64,000 nucleotides of DNA, taken from NCBI GenBank assembly GCA_028641055.1, contig CM054059.1, forward strand, positions 108,326,263-108,390,262, read 5' to 3'. This document shows, piece by piece, positions 47,111 through 58,146 of the stretch. The position numbers and the translations under genes were made by a program. How positions within the stretch are numbered: position 1 is the first letter of the stretch; each line of letters starts with the position of its first letter. Source of the stretch: Alopecurus myosuroides (lineage: Eukaryota > Streptophyta > Magnoliopsida > Poales > Poaceae). The notes beneath the pieces are model-generated. The model had not been told where the DNA came from. It was given only the letters and a program-made list of their open reading frames with translations, and made no database searches.

Positions 47111-47336
47111 TTATTTGGGCAAATAGAATTAAACATAACTTCATTGGCAAACATAATTAAACAGTGGACATATATATATATGGATAATCATTAGCCCCAC
47201 TTTACATATATTTAGTGGGGCCCGTCGGACATTACATCTATTAAACAAAAAAAGGGGCCCTAGCCCCAAACCCTAACCGCCCACGGAACGCATGCGGGCG
47301 CCCTTCCCACCGTCCAGCCAACCGCCGGAGCTTGGC

Positions 47337-47729
47337 CTACTTCTTCCACTCCGCCGCCCTGGTCTCGATCTCATCCTTGATTTGGGCGTGGCGGTTCGCC
47401 TCCCGCATCCTCTCCTCGTCGTTCTCACGGGCCCTCTTGATGTGGGCCCGGAGAGCCTTCTCCTCCTTCTCCTCCTCCTTCTCGAGCTCCTTCTTCTCCA
47501 GTCGCTCCTCTTTATTGAGGAGGCAGTTCTTCGTCTTGGGGGAGAGGTTCTCGGCGCACTCGACGCTGTCGGGGTCGGTCGACGGCGATCGCTCCCGTTC
47601 GGAAGATTCGACGGGCACGAGGCCCGTCTCCTCCGGCGTCCAGTCGGGCTCGTACCAAGGCCGAGCCTTGGGATGGTTGTCCTCGTCGGAGACAGACTCG
47701 GGGCTTGAAGGGAGAGAGTAGGAAGACAT
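47337..47729 (-). CDS. Uncharacterised acidic coiled-coil protein, 130 aa
   Basis: An intact ORF beginning MSSYSLPSSPESVSDEDNHP, with an ARPWYEPDWTPEETG motif, an acidic Ser-rich middle and a highly charged helix (about residues 72-127, rich in KEE and KER, probable coiled coil). I do not recognise the family. Length, start and composition look deliberate: the start is followed by a Ser-rich leader, a TATA box lies 77-84 bp upstream, and the ORF has a GC content well above its surroundings. It lies in the Mutator-like block, divergent from the GRF pseudogene. It could be an accessory transposon gene or a small nuclear gene carried along. Confidence 0.5.
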   Translation of the reverse strand: MSSYSLPSSPESVSDEDNHPKARPWYEPDWTPEETGLVPVESSERERSPSTDPDSVECAENLSPKTKNCLLNKEERLEKKELEKEEEKEEKALRAHIKRARENDEERMREANRHAQIKDEIETRAAEWKK

Positions 47730-47805
47730 GGTGTTCGGGGCTTGAAGGAAGAGAAGGCAAAGAGGCTGGAAAGGGATGAGAAGATGGAGGACGAGTGAAA
47801 CGGGC

Positions 47806-47813
47806 TATTTAAA
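47806..47813 (-). promoter_or_regulatory. TATA box of the coiled-coil ORF
   Basis: The minus strand reads TTTAAATA about 80 bp upstream of the ATG at 47729. Confidence 0.45.
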
Positions 47814-48070
47814 GACACGATGAGACGTGAATTTATTGGGGTAGATGAAGCAAATTGTGTGAAAACGTAGGATGCAGTGTAGAACAGTCGATGCATGGTC
47901 AAAGCGGTGTAGAACAGGCGTAGGCGTAGGACAGCTAGTGATACGAGCGAGAGCTTAGGCAGTCAAAGTGATTCGACGTTGCATGCGTGTATTAAAGAGG
48001 TGAAGAGAAGAAATCCAAAGTATCACGCCAAATCCTGCCTCGCTGCATATGCATTGTTGTGTATCTTATG

Positions 48071-48212
48071 AAAACGAGGCGTGGAGGGCTGCGTCGCTGC
48101 GAATATGACGCAAATCGTGTTTCTGAAACGAGACGTGCATGGCTGCTGCAAATGCGACGCTACTCGTGTTTCTGAAGCGAGGCGTGCAGGGATGCTGCAA
48201 ATGCGATGCGAC
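48071..48212. repeat. 49-bp tandem repeat, three copies
   Basis: Units beginning aaacgagg(c)gtg and ending cgtgtttctg. The third copy is partial. Confidence 0.75.
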
Positions 48213-48684
48213 GTTCACTCGATCTTTTCTTCTTCTGTCACGTTGTTTACTCTGAAAAAACGAGCCGTGCATGCACCGGGCTGGTGAACGGGGCCCCACT
48301 AGACAGTGTCCGTTGTTGCATGCAGTTACATTGAGCCAAAACACCCAGTCCATGCACCGCTTCATTTTCAATCGTTTGATCGTAAGGAACGGTGTAGATT
48401 GAGTCCATGCATGCAAACTACGGCGGCAACGGCCTGCAGACGCTGAGACGAGCGCTTCTTTGTGCGGGAACGCGATCCTTTGACTTTAGGTCACTGACAA
48501 ATGGAGCCCATCACACACCGGACCAACGTGTCATGGGAGAAAGTCAGAGAACATAAGGTGGGCAAAGTAAGAGGATCTGGTTCCCTCTGATTTTAGGGCA
48601 TGTACAATAGTGTAGACGGGTTCTGTCTGCACTACTCGGACATGTCATTTCTAGACATTTTTAGATATAGTTGGTACAGTGCAG
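48213..48684. other. Noncoding DNA, nothing recognised
   Basis: No gene seen. A 'gggcatgtacaatag' motif at 48597 resembles MITE ends, but no matching inverted end was found before the tandem array starts. Confidence 0.5.
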
Positions 48685-50295
48685 TGGCCCCCTAGCTTGT
48701 GTTGGGATCCAGACGCTCCGTAGGCCCCCTCCCGGTGAAACCCTAGCCCCGCTGGAGAAATACCGGACTTATACGGAAACACGTGGTAACGACGTCGAAA
48801 GAGGGTAGCAATGTAGAACTATTTTCTTGGTTGTGCTAGGATAGCCCATAGGAACACAAAACAAAAAGGTGGAACCCACCTCTTCGGAAGATTCAAGGTG
48901 TTTGGTCCGATACAGGAGTTTCACCCTATAAGCGCTCACGAGAGAGAAGTGGATGCCGGTGAAGTGGGACACACCCCGGAGAGAAATATTTGACATCCAA
49001 AGCACACAACACACCTATACTAACATGTTATGGCACCCCCTAGCTTGTGTTGGGATCCATACGCTCCGTAGCCCCCCTCCCGGTGAAACCCTAGACCCGC
49101 TGGAGATATACCTGATTTATACGGAAACACGCGGTAACTGCGTCGAAAGGGGGTAGAAATATGGAACTATTTGCTTGGTTGTGCTAGGATAGCCCATATG
49201 AACACAAAACAAAAAGGTAGAACCCACCTCTTCGGAAGATTCACGATGTTTGGTCTGATACGGGAGTTTCACCCTATAAGCGCTCACGAGAGAGAAGTGG
49301 ATACTGGTGAAGCTGGGTCACACCCCGAAGAGCAATATTTGACATCCAAAGCACACAACTCACCTATACTATCATGGTATGGCACCCCCTATCTTGTGTT
49401 GGGATACAAATGCTCCGTAGCCCCCCTCCCGGTGAAACCCTAGACCCGCTGGAGAAATACCTGACTTATACGGAAACACGCGGTAGCTGCGTCGAAAGGG
49501 GGTAGAAATGTGAAACTATTTGCTTGGTTGTGCTAGTATATCCCATAGGAACACAAAACAAAAAAGTATAACCCACCTCTTTGGAAGATTCACGATGTTT
49601 GGTCCGATACGGGAGTTTCACCCTATAAGCGCTCACGAGAGAGAAGTGGATGCCGGTGAAGCTGGGTCACACCCCGGAGAGCAATCTTTGACATCCAAAG
49701 CACACAACACACCTATACTATCATGGTATGGCACCCCCTAGCTTGTGTTGGGATACGAGCGCTCCGTAGCCCCCCTCCCGGTGAAACCCTAGACCCGCTG
49801 GAGAAATACCTAACTTATACGGAAACACGCGGTAACTGCGTCGAAAGGGGGTAGCAATGTGGAACTATTTGCTTGGTTGTGCTAGGATAGCCCATAGGAA
49901 CACAAAACAAAAAGGTAGAACCCACCTCTTCGGAAGATTCACGATGTTTGGTCCGATACGGGAGTTTCACCCTATAAGCGCTCACGCGAGAGAAGTGGAT
50001 GCCGGTAAAGCTGGGTCACACCCCGGAGAGAAATATTTGACATCCATAGCACACAACACACCTATACTATCATGGTATGGCACCCCCTAGCTTGTGTTGG
50101 GATCCAGACGCTCCGTAGCCCCCCTCCCGGTGAAACCCTACCCGCTGGAGAAATACCGGACTTATACGGAAATACGCGGTAACGGCGTCGAAAGGGGGTA
50201 GCAATGTGGAACTATTTGCTTAGTTGTGCTAGGATAGCCCATAGGAACACAAAACAAAACGGTAGAACCCACCTCTTCGGAAGATTCACAATGTT
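48685..50295. repeat. 349-bp tandem array, four full units and a partial
   Basis: The phrase 'ccctagcttgtgttggga' recurs with spacing 348, 349, 349 and 349 bp (at 48693, 49041, 49390, 49739 and 50088). The fifth unit stops after about 207 bp at 50295. Units differ by scattered single changes. A frame of 70-90 codons recurs in several units (MLGC...RIAHRNTKQK type) but shows no protein-like features. The length is satellite-like, yet the array is short and lies inside transposon DNA. Confidence 0.92.
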
Positions 50296-52054
50296 TCCAC
50301 CTCATATTCTTTGAAATCTCTACTATTGTATTCGAGGAATCACATTTTAGTGATGGCTTTCGTTCTAATGTTTATAAATCCTATTTATATTTTTCCTAGA
50401 CTTGTATTAGACCTATATAATGCAATTCCGAATCCTGCAAATTTATTGGATGAATATTCGTATTATTTATTTTCTTTTGAATAATAATGGTTTTAATCGA
50501 AAATCGTAAATAAAACAAGTTTAAAACATCAAAATGAAAAAATAACTTTGGATCTTTATTAGTCACACCAAAATGAAGCTTTGGTGAGATTTTGACCTTA
50601 TTTGAGTTCCAAAGGTTTGAAACTCATCTCATTTTCTTGAACTCTCTACTAGTCTGTTCAAGATATCACATATTACACAAGGCTTTTTCATTCCATTCTT
50701 TATAAGACAGGTTTATATTTTTTTCTCGTTACTATATGACATAACACTACTATGTGCGTCGGCTTTCTATTTTTTCGATTTTTTTGAATTATATATGCTC
50801 ATTTCAAGCTTGGTCAACCCTCTGTTTGACCAGCCGAAAAGCTTCTAGAAGGAAACACAGAGATTCGACCTGGGTTGTTGGATCGACGCCTTCTAGAAGG
50901 AATCGTGCATCTGACGGATGCGCTCGCAGCCACAGCGATCCGCGAGACGCTCGTTCTGCGCTCTGATTGGTTGGTCCGTTGGCCACAGGGATCGATGGTT
51001 TCTATCTGTTCTACATATGATTTCTTTTCTATTAAGTATTAAACCATGTTATTTAAATAAAAAATATAAAAAATAGAAGAATTATTCAAAACATAATGAA
51101 ACTTCAGATTTACTAGAGCAATGATTTTTATCTGTTTTACATATGATTTTTCTATTAAACCATGTTATTTAAATAAAAATTAAAAAAAATAGAAGAATTA
51201 TTCAAAACATAATGAAACTTCAGATTTACACTATATATGTAGAATAGATGTCTAGGAAATTAATTTGGCTGATTTAGAAAATATGCCAAAAAATGTTGAA
51301 GCACAAATGGGGGTATTTACCCTAGCTTCGGACCTCATTTGAAGCACATTTCTCATGAGAATAGAGCGATGGTTTCAAATGAGCATAAATAATTCAAAAA
51401 AAATCAAAATGACATGAATCCAACGCACCATGTTGTTATATGCGATGTAGTTGCTCCTCAAATTTATTTGGATAATTTTGACAAGGTCGAATTTTTCATG
51501 AAATTACAAACGGGGGTGTTTACCCTAGCTTCATACCTCATTTGAAGCACATTTCTCATGAGAATAGAGCGATGGTTTCAAATGAGCATAAATAATTAAA
51601 AAAAATCAAAATGACATGAATCCAACGCACAATGTTGTTATATGTGATATAGTTGCTCCTCAAATTTATTTGAATAATTTTGACAAGGTCGAATTTTTCA
51701 TGAAATTTCAAACGGGGGTGTCTACCCTAGCTTGAGAACTCATTTGAAGCACATTTTTTCCTAAAATTTTGAAACGACTTGGTTCAACATCATCCAACAT
51801 TATTCAAACATCATCCAAACTATGTTCTAACTTAGATACATCACCAGTCAACATAAATACAACATTATTCAACAGAAATACAACACCAAGTTAGTCTAAA
51901 TAGCGTCGGGGATTCTTCGTGATCCTTGGCTGTTTTGGTGGCCCTTTGCTCCTTGTGCTCATCTTGGTCACAACTTCTGGTCTTCTCCTCTTGGTAGTCG
52001 GTACCTTGGCCTTCTTCTTTGAAACTACACCAGATCTATACAAAACATAAAGGA
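50296..52054. other. AT-rich noncoding stretch with nested duplications
   Basis: No gene. It contains a diverged duplication (about 50300-50400 and 50625-50735), a duplication of about 116 bp (51000-51232, marked by aaaccatgttatttaaat) and a repeat of about 203 bp (about 51293-51760, marked by gaagcacatttctcatgaga at 51341 and 51544, with a shortened third start at 51746). The last part probably belongs to the 3' side of the transposase gene. Confidence 0.7.
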
Positions 52055-52814
52055 TCATGATAAATAAATAAAATGAAAAATTAAAACTGGTGAGATCATG
52101 ACAGGATTTACATACCCATCTAAGCTTGTAACTGGTGAGATCATGGCAGAATCATCCAATGGAGCATCCAATGAAACTTGGGAGACCATGGCAGAATCAT
52201 CCAATGGAGCATCTAATGAAACTTGTGAGATCATGGCAGAATCATCCAATGGAGCATCCAATGAAACTAGTGAGATCATGGCAGAATCATAGACTGGAGC
52301 ATCCAACGGATCATCAGCTGGAGCATCTGGAGCATCTGCTGGAGCATCTGGAGCATCAGCTGAATCATCAGCTGGATTATCCAGCGGATCATCAGCTGGA
52401 GCATCTGGATCATTGAATGGAGCATATGGAGCATCATGGACTTGATCATCATTTGAATAATCAGTTCGATCATGTACTATATCATCATTTTGATCTGGAG
52501 CATCATTTGAATCACTTGACTGCTGATCATCATTTTCAAATGTTTCATCCGGCTGCTGATCATCATTTTCAAATGCTGCATCCCGGCTGTTGACCATCAT
52601 TTTCATCAGGCATACTCTCTCCAAACCCTGGATCTACTGCGTTATCACAATATTTGCCGAAATGACCAGTCCCACCACACCTTGTGAACTTACGCACCCT
52701 CGCTCCAACTCCACCTTCACTTCGACGTCGGCGTCGACTCTTCCTCGATCTACCCGCAGCTCTCTTCAGAACCGGAGCACAAAGTTTGAATCCAGGGTCC
52801 ACTCTATCCCATTG
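52055..52814 (-). pseudogene. C-terminal tail of the MULE transposase (zinc knuckle, acidic repeats)
   Basis: Continues the transposase frame after its TAG. There is a basic stretch (GRSRKSRRRRRSEGG), then FTRCGGTGHFGKYC, a CCHC zinc knuckle whose first cysteine has become phenylalanine. A frameshift at 52569-52624 moves the frame to an Asp/Asn-rich tail (FENDDQQPDETFENDDQQ) ending in four copies of SLDAPLDDSAMISQV. Zinc knuckles at the C-terminus are common in MURA-type transposases; the long acidic repeat tail is unusual. Confidence 0.75.
52137..52310. repeat. 45-bp coding minisatellite in the transposase tail
   Basis: Units start at 52137, 52182, 52227 and 52272, exactly 45 bp apart. They encode a 15-residue acidic repeat on the minus strand, so the copy number can change without breaking the frame. 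Adjacent gatcatcagctgga-type repeats extend to about 52400. Confidence 0.92.
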
Positions 52815-54839
52815 CTATTTTCCCTCCAAAGTAGGCAAGGCATGTGCATATGTGGCTCTCAACATTGCTACAGAGTAGTAATCATGGACATACTGCTGTA
52901 TATCCCCTGCTCGACCTGTGAGAGAAGTGATGAAAAACAAGGCATGAATGCATGGCAAACCAGTTATCTGCCATTGCCTACAACTGCAAGTTTTCTCTTC
53001 TAAATCCACTGGATATCTCCATTCTTTGTTACTTTTATCAAAGAATGATACCTTTGATTTGGTATCCGAGATAAATCTCATGTTCATATTCAAGCCCTCT
53101 GTTTTTTGCTTCAACACCTTCATCACATCCGGGATAATAACGTGGACCATGAATTTTGCATTAGCTATTTCAAGACGGAAATGAAATTTCTCGGCGTATT
53201 TAATCCTTATCCTGTCAAGCAAATCCGCCAAATAAAGATCCTTTAGTCTCCGGATCGTCGAGTTGAAAGATTCTGCAAGATTATTTTGCACATAGTAAAC
53301 TTTGCTCACTTCACTGAATTGGCTTCTAGCCCATAACTTCGAGTGGTGTGTTTCCAAGTATTCCTTCACCTTCTCATTTGTGTACAACTGCCTCATGTGG
53401 TAGTTGTGCTTCCTCTCACTGCAAGTCAAAGATGCAGGCCATAAATTCTCGGTAAAAAACTTTCCTTTGAATTTCTTCACAAAATTTGCATCAAGGTGAC
53501 GCATGCATTCCCTGTGCTCTACTCCTGGGAACACATTATCCACGGCCACTTCTAAACCTTTGAATGCATCTATATGGATTACCAATCCATTGGGATGTCC
53601 AATAGCCTGGCACAGATTCTGCAAAAACCATGTCCAGCTCTCCTCGGACTCTGTCTCCAGCACACCGTAGGCAACTGGAAAACCAAAACGGTGTGCATCA
53701 ACTGCACAAGCTGCTACTAGCTGGCCTTTAAACCTCCATGTGAGAAAAGTAGCATCAATAGCGAAATAAGGCCTGCAGCCTACCAAAAAACCCATTTTGC
53801 AAGGTTGAAACCACACAAAAATACTCCTAAAGCATTCCTTGGTCCTTGTCACTTTCTTCAATGTGTAATCCACGGCGTGGTGATCAATTTCAACAACACT
53901 GCCTGGGCTTGTCCTCTCCACTTTAGCTTTGAATGAATACAACAACTGAAAACTTTCATTCCAGTTACCATGGATACATTCCAGTGCTTTATTTTTACCA
54001 CTGGACACCCTCCTGTATGGTAAATCTATCTTGAACTTGTCTTTGATGTTTTTCTGCAATTGCTTTGCACTCACTGGATGGTTTTCTGCCACCCATTTTT
54101 TTACTTCATCCGCCACCCATCTTGACTTGGCTCTGCTGATTGTTTGCTTCCTAAGGGTTGATTCTTCGCATGTGTGGGGAAAAGGGTTCACTTTTACCTG
54201 AACATTGGCGCTGCCACGCATTTTAGATGCGTGCATCCTCCATGGACAATCTTCAGACACACAGTGCACGGTGTAGCGCCTTTTATCGCTCTTGTCAACT
54301 GTAAAGGCACGTTCTATCTTCATGTAGTACGTCACAAGTGCATTTCTACACTCAGCCATGGAAGAAAAAATGCAACCTTCTGCCATAAGAGGGTTCGCAG
54401 GGTTCCATTCAACAGTTGTCCGGTCTTCCTCTTCTTCATCGTCACTGTTAGACTCATATTGGATTTCAGCCCGAGGTGTCTGTCTTAAATTCCGAATAAC
54501 ATCAGGATATAGCCTCTCTTCATCATCCGCAGAAATGCAGGCATCCTCCTCCACTTCAACATGAACCCTTAACCTAGTGCCCACACTTGCCGAGCCACCA
54601 CGTCGAGTTGGTTTTGAACTGTTCTGGCTGGAGTTGGCAGTACGACGTGATGCTCCTGCCACAGAAGATGAACCCGCCACCGCGTGTCCAACTGCCGGCA
54701 CAACCACATCATTTTGCAGCTTCACATTAAAATTCTCTACCTCCTTATGCTTAGCAAACATGGTAGCGAGCTCTTCATCATTACTAATTTGGATCCAATC
54801 TTTTCCCCCCATCAAAGTATCTAAATTCCACTTCATCAT
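52815..54839 (-). pseudogene. mudrA: Mutator-like (MuDR) transposase
   Basis: An open frame of 674 codons. The start of the open frame lies beside A3, so the true N-terminus is probably beyond the insertion; codons upstream of the first Met (AAHILGVC) still look coding. Domains: a PB1-like or MuDR N-terminal part (1-45), acidic linker, MuDR DNA-binding domain (about 150-225, VTYYMKIERAFTVDKSDKRR), MULE catalytic domain with probable D362 (AIDATF), D424 (HIDAFKGL), the C-x2-H motif (CMRH, 445-448) and E523 (NLAESFN), then a SWIM zinc finger (CSCRQWQITGLPCIH, 618-632). It would cut and join element ends in the nucleus. The frame ends at TAG 52815-52817, after which the same frame continues in register for 78 codons or more, so this stop is a single premature one. 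Confidence 0.93.
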
Positions 54840-54869
54840 GCAAACCCCAAGGATATGGGCTGCAAATTA

Positions 54870-55334
54870 TGATGGAGGGATGATAACCCGGTAGACTCAT
54901 GCCAAGGTGAAACCCGGCCCAAAGGGATTCGCGCAAGACCCGGCTCAAGGAAGAGGAGTTTCTAGAAGGCCCAAGAAGGAACATAGGCCGTGTAACCAGT
55001 GCCTTTGGGGTTACTATTAGGAAACTTAGGGTTGTGTGCGGTTTCCGGGTAGGATTCTGAGTGTGCCTTGTATAGGAAGCCAGGGAGCCGGGTAACATAT
55101 AAGCCAGCTCCTAGGGTTAGAAAAAGGGAGCTTGACCAGATATTCGAGTATCCCTGTAATACGAGAGCTGATAGTTGTAACCCTAGATCGGAGACTCGGC
55201 GACATTATTGCCAGAGCTACCATATCGATTGATAGCATGATTTACCCTGAGCTAAACCCTCTCCCAAACACCAGAGCCGATTTGCCCCAAAGTAAGTTAC
55301 CCCTGGTAATGTCTGTCGTGATTATCCCACGACA
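54870..55334 (+). repeat. A3 5' LTR, 465 bp
   Basis: TGATGGAGGG...CCCACGACA. A TATA-like catataag lies near 55097. The gag ATG is at 55237, 98 nt before the end. Confidence 0.93.
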
Positions 55335-58146
55335 GTTGGCGCCCACCGTGGGGCCTACGTCCAAGGGTGTTTACATCACGGGAGAAGCTCGGGAAAGCAT
55401 GAAGAACCTCGTCATCGGCGAGATATACACCAACCCCGAAGGATAGAAGATGGTAGACGACTTTGGCTGGGGACCAGAGTCAGATCTGCTAGAAACCGGA
55501 TCTATCGTCACAATCGGCCGGGTCAACGTCTTCGTCGGCATGGTACGTATGTCCGGCTCTATTACTCATGATATTGAGTATGATTCTGTGTCAGGAGAAG
55601 CGACTTGCGTTCAATCGGACGGAGAAGAGTCGATCGGGACAACCGATCTGGTAGAAGAGCCCACCACGAAGATGGAACAGCCGGAGGAGCCGGCATGGAC
55701 CCCGTGTGGCCGGGTCATGAGAGAAGATGATACCGAGTCTATCCTGCACCTGCTGGAAGATCGGTACGAGGAGGATAGTTGTGATGAGGAAGAATACAAG
55801 TCTTCGCCAGGCATCGCGCGCCGGGTCGCGGTCTACACATCCCCTGCAACCAATCTCAATCAGGGAGATGTGTCGACGGCCGCGGTCGGAGCGGCGCGAG
55901 CGCTGGCCCAGCAACAAGCTCCGGTTGATGGAAACTTGGTTATAGCCCGGGTTGACGGAGAGTCGCCTTCAGTCACCAGCCATAACGGAGAAAGCGAGCG
56001 GCAGAGGAACATGTTTGGGTTTATGGCGAACAGAACTCCAGGAGCGGGACCTTCAAATCCGCAAAATCCGGCTCTGTTCAACAATAACCTGATCTTAGAT
56101 CCCACGGTGTTAGCAACGGTGATAACCCCAGAAAATGCGGCGGCGCGCGCTGCCGATCAGGATGTGGCCCGCCGTGCATTGGATAGCTGAGATGTTGAAG
56201 CTGAGAAACAAGGGATAGCCGCGCGCCAGCGCGAGCTGGAAGAATTGGAGAACCGGCTTCAAGTTCAGTCGACTAGGATTTACAATCAGAGGCACCAAAC
56301 GAGATTACCGGCAACGGGTGGAAATTTACACTCGGCCGCACTCTTCATTACACCTCAGGATCAACCGATCCCGGCTGTGAATCAGGGAACCGGACATCAA
56401 GCTGCGACCCTGGGAGGACAGCCGACAAACGTGCAAGCCGGGTTACCCACGTTGCAGACAGGAATCGCTGTTGGCAATACAGCGCCACCACCCCCACCAC
56501 GATTTCATACTCCACCAGGTCACTTCAATAACCTCATGGATAATGTATATGCAACAACATTGGCACTAGATCGCATCCCCGTAGGAGAGTCACCCCACGC
56601 AGTGGAGACCCGGCGGGCGATAGACCTGTTGCGCACAGCAGTGGCTCAGCAGGCCAATTACCCGGATAACAGGAGCGGAATGCACGGAACACCATATGTC
56701 AGTCGGCAGAACGGGAATACCGGCAATATTCAGTCGAGCTCGGCGCGGCGGAGGGCAGAGTAGCAGCAAATTCCGCCTCCTCCCCGTAGGCCGGCAACGC
56801 CTGCAGCATCAGCGGCGCAAGCTATTGTGGACAGTTCTCGAGCCACGCGTGCAGCGGCCGGGTCTGCGGTACGAGGGCCGGTAGCGGTTGCACCCCCCGC
56901 CGTACCTGCCGCGGGATCGCACGTCTCCCGGGTGAGGCCAATACCGGCAAATCTCGTCGGGTCTAAGTGTTTGTCGGAGGCCATCAGGGCTGAGCCTTAC
57001 CCGGATAAGTTCAAAGAACTAGGTAAAGTGGTTAATTATGAACCGACCATGGATCCAGAAACCTGGTTGAGCAGTTATGAGATGGCTATGTCAATTCGCA
57101 ACGCATCTGAGAATCTTCAAGCCAAGTTTATGTACCTAATGATGTCAGAGGGAGCAGCAAAGTTATGGTTCAATAACCTACCTGAAAGATCCATCAATTC
57201 ATGGAGTGAGTTGAAAACTGCCTTCATCAAACACTTTCATGGAACGTCCAGGAAGTTATTTACGATCGATGATCTAGAGCGATGTGTCCAGAAGAAGGGA
57301 GAGTCGGCACGCAGTTGGGTGCACCGGGTTATGGAAATTCTCCACTCGTCCACTGATATCCAGCCAAAGGATGCATTGCAAGCTATGGCGAAAACATGCA
57401 AGTACATACCCTTAGTGCAAAAGCTGACACGCATGAAGTCTAGTCGGCACGCTTCAGAGGTTACAGTGGGAGAGTTTATGGACGCGTGCAACAAGCACAC
57501 CGCCACAGATACCACAGAGGAGGATGTTGATGATAAAAAAGCAAAAGCCAACGAAAATAACAGTGGAAGACCTGGCAATGGGACTGCACCGGGTAATAAC
57601 GGAGGAAGTAACGGAAATAACCAGCACAAGCGCCGGTATGAGGGAAATTCCGAGTTTGTCGCCAATACAGAAGTCGGGTTTGCGAGACCCAGAGCAGAGG
57701 GAAATTTCAACAGAGGAAATTTTAATGGAGGAAATTACCAAGGACCACCCAGGCCGGCTAATCATCTAGAGGCCTTCAGGATGTCGTGTCCGCGACATAG
57801 TAGGAACGGCAGGCCAACTAATCATTCATTGGAGCAGTGCGTGGATTTACAGAGATGGAAGAATGAGGAAATACATAAGGCCATGCGAGGTGCAGGCCGG
57901 GGAGGAGGACCGGGTCCGGGTGGAAACCCGGGCAAGGGGCCACCCCCAGCTGGCAACACAGGAGGTGGTAATCCGGGTAATAATCAGGGAGGTGCTGGAG
58001 GTTTCCAAGCTAACCCCAAGCATTTAGGGAAGTACGACGTTCATACCACAGGGACTTCCAACAAAGATAGAAATATACTTAAAAGAGCCGTAAACTCGGT
58101 TTCTTCAGGTGTTCCGAGATATTTGAGATGGTCAGATCAAGAGTAA
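55237..58146 (+). pseudogene. gag: A3 gag (starts inside the LTR, broken)
   Basis: Same plan as in A1 and A2: ATG in the LTR (MIYPELNPLPNTRADLPQ), primer site translated as LAPTVGP, acidic region, coiled coil, Pro-rich linker, Gypsy gag domain (AKLWFNNLPERSINSW, near 57160), CxxH/HxxxxC putative zinc motif (CPRHSRNGRPTNHSLEQC) and Gly/Pro-rich tail. Stops are TAG at 55444, TGA at 56188 and TAG at 56761 (CAG in A1 and A2), with a frameshift near 58143 at the gag-protease join. Confidence 0.85.
55337..55354 (+). other. A3 primer-binding site (tRNA-Lys type)
   Basis: TGGCGCCCACCGTGGGGC, two bases after the LTR. It also encodes part of gag in frame. Confidence 0.93.

Larger units (their letters stand above)
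45759..54869 (-). mobile_element. Probable Mutator-like element, interrupted by A3
   Basis: The block between LINE D and A3. It holds a mudrA-type transposase (right), several tandem arrays, a coiled-coil ORF and a GRF zinc-finger pseudogene (left). The left border is inferred: LINE coding stops near 45750, and GGGTTCCCTCAGTTGGCACC at 45759 looks like a MULE terminal inverted repeat preceded by a possible 9-bp duplication (tatttaaca). The matching right end would lie beyond A3, outside the window. The transposase is firm; the unity of the block is inference. Confidence 0.5.

Noticed and set aside
48066..48416. A 116-aa minus-strand ORF
   Set aside because: It lies over the 49-bp tandem repeat and its translation is just that repeat plus Cys/Arg-rich noise.
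48597..48690. Possible MITE starting gggcatgtacaatag
   Set aside because: No matching inverted end or target duplication could be found.
49171..50090. Repeated 70-90-aa ORFs in the 349-bp array
   Set aside because: They recur only because the DNA unit recurs, change length from unit to unit and have no protein-like pattern.
48685..50295. CRISPR-like array
   Set aside because: Units are 349 bp with no short repeat/spacer structure, and the DNA is from a plant.
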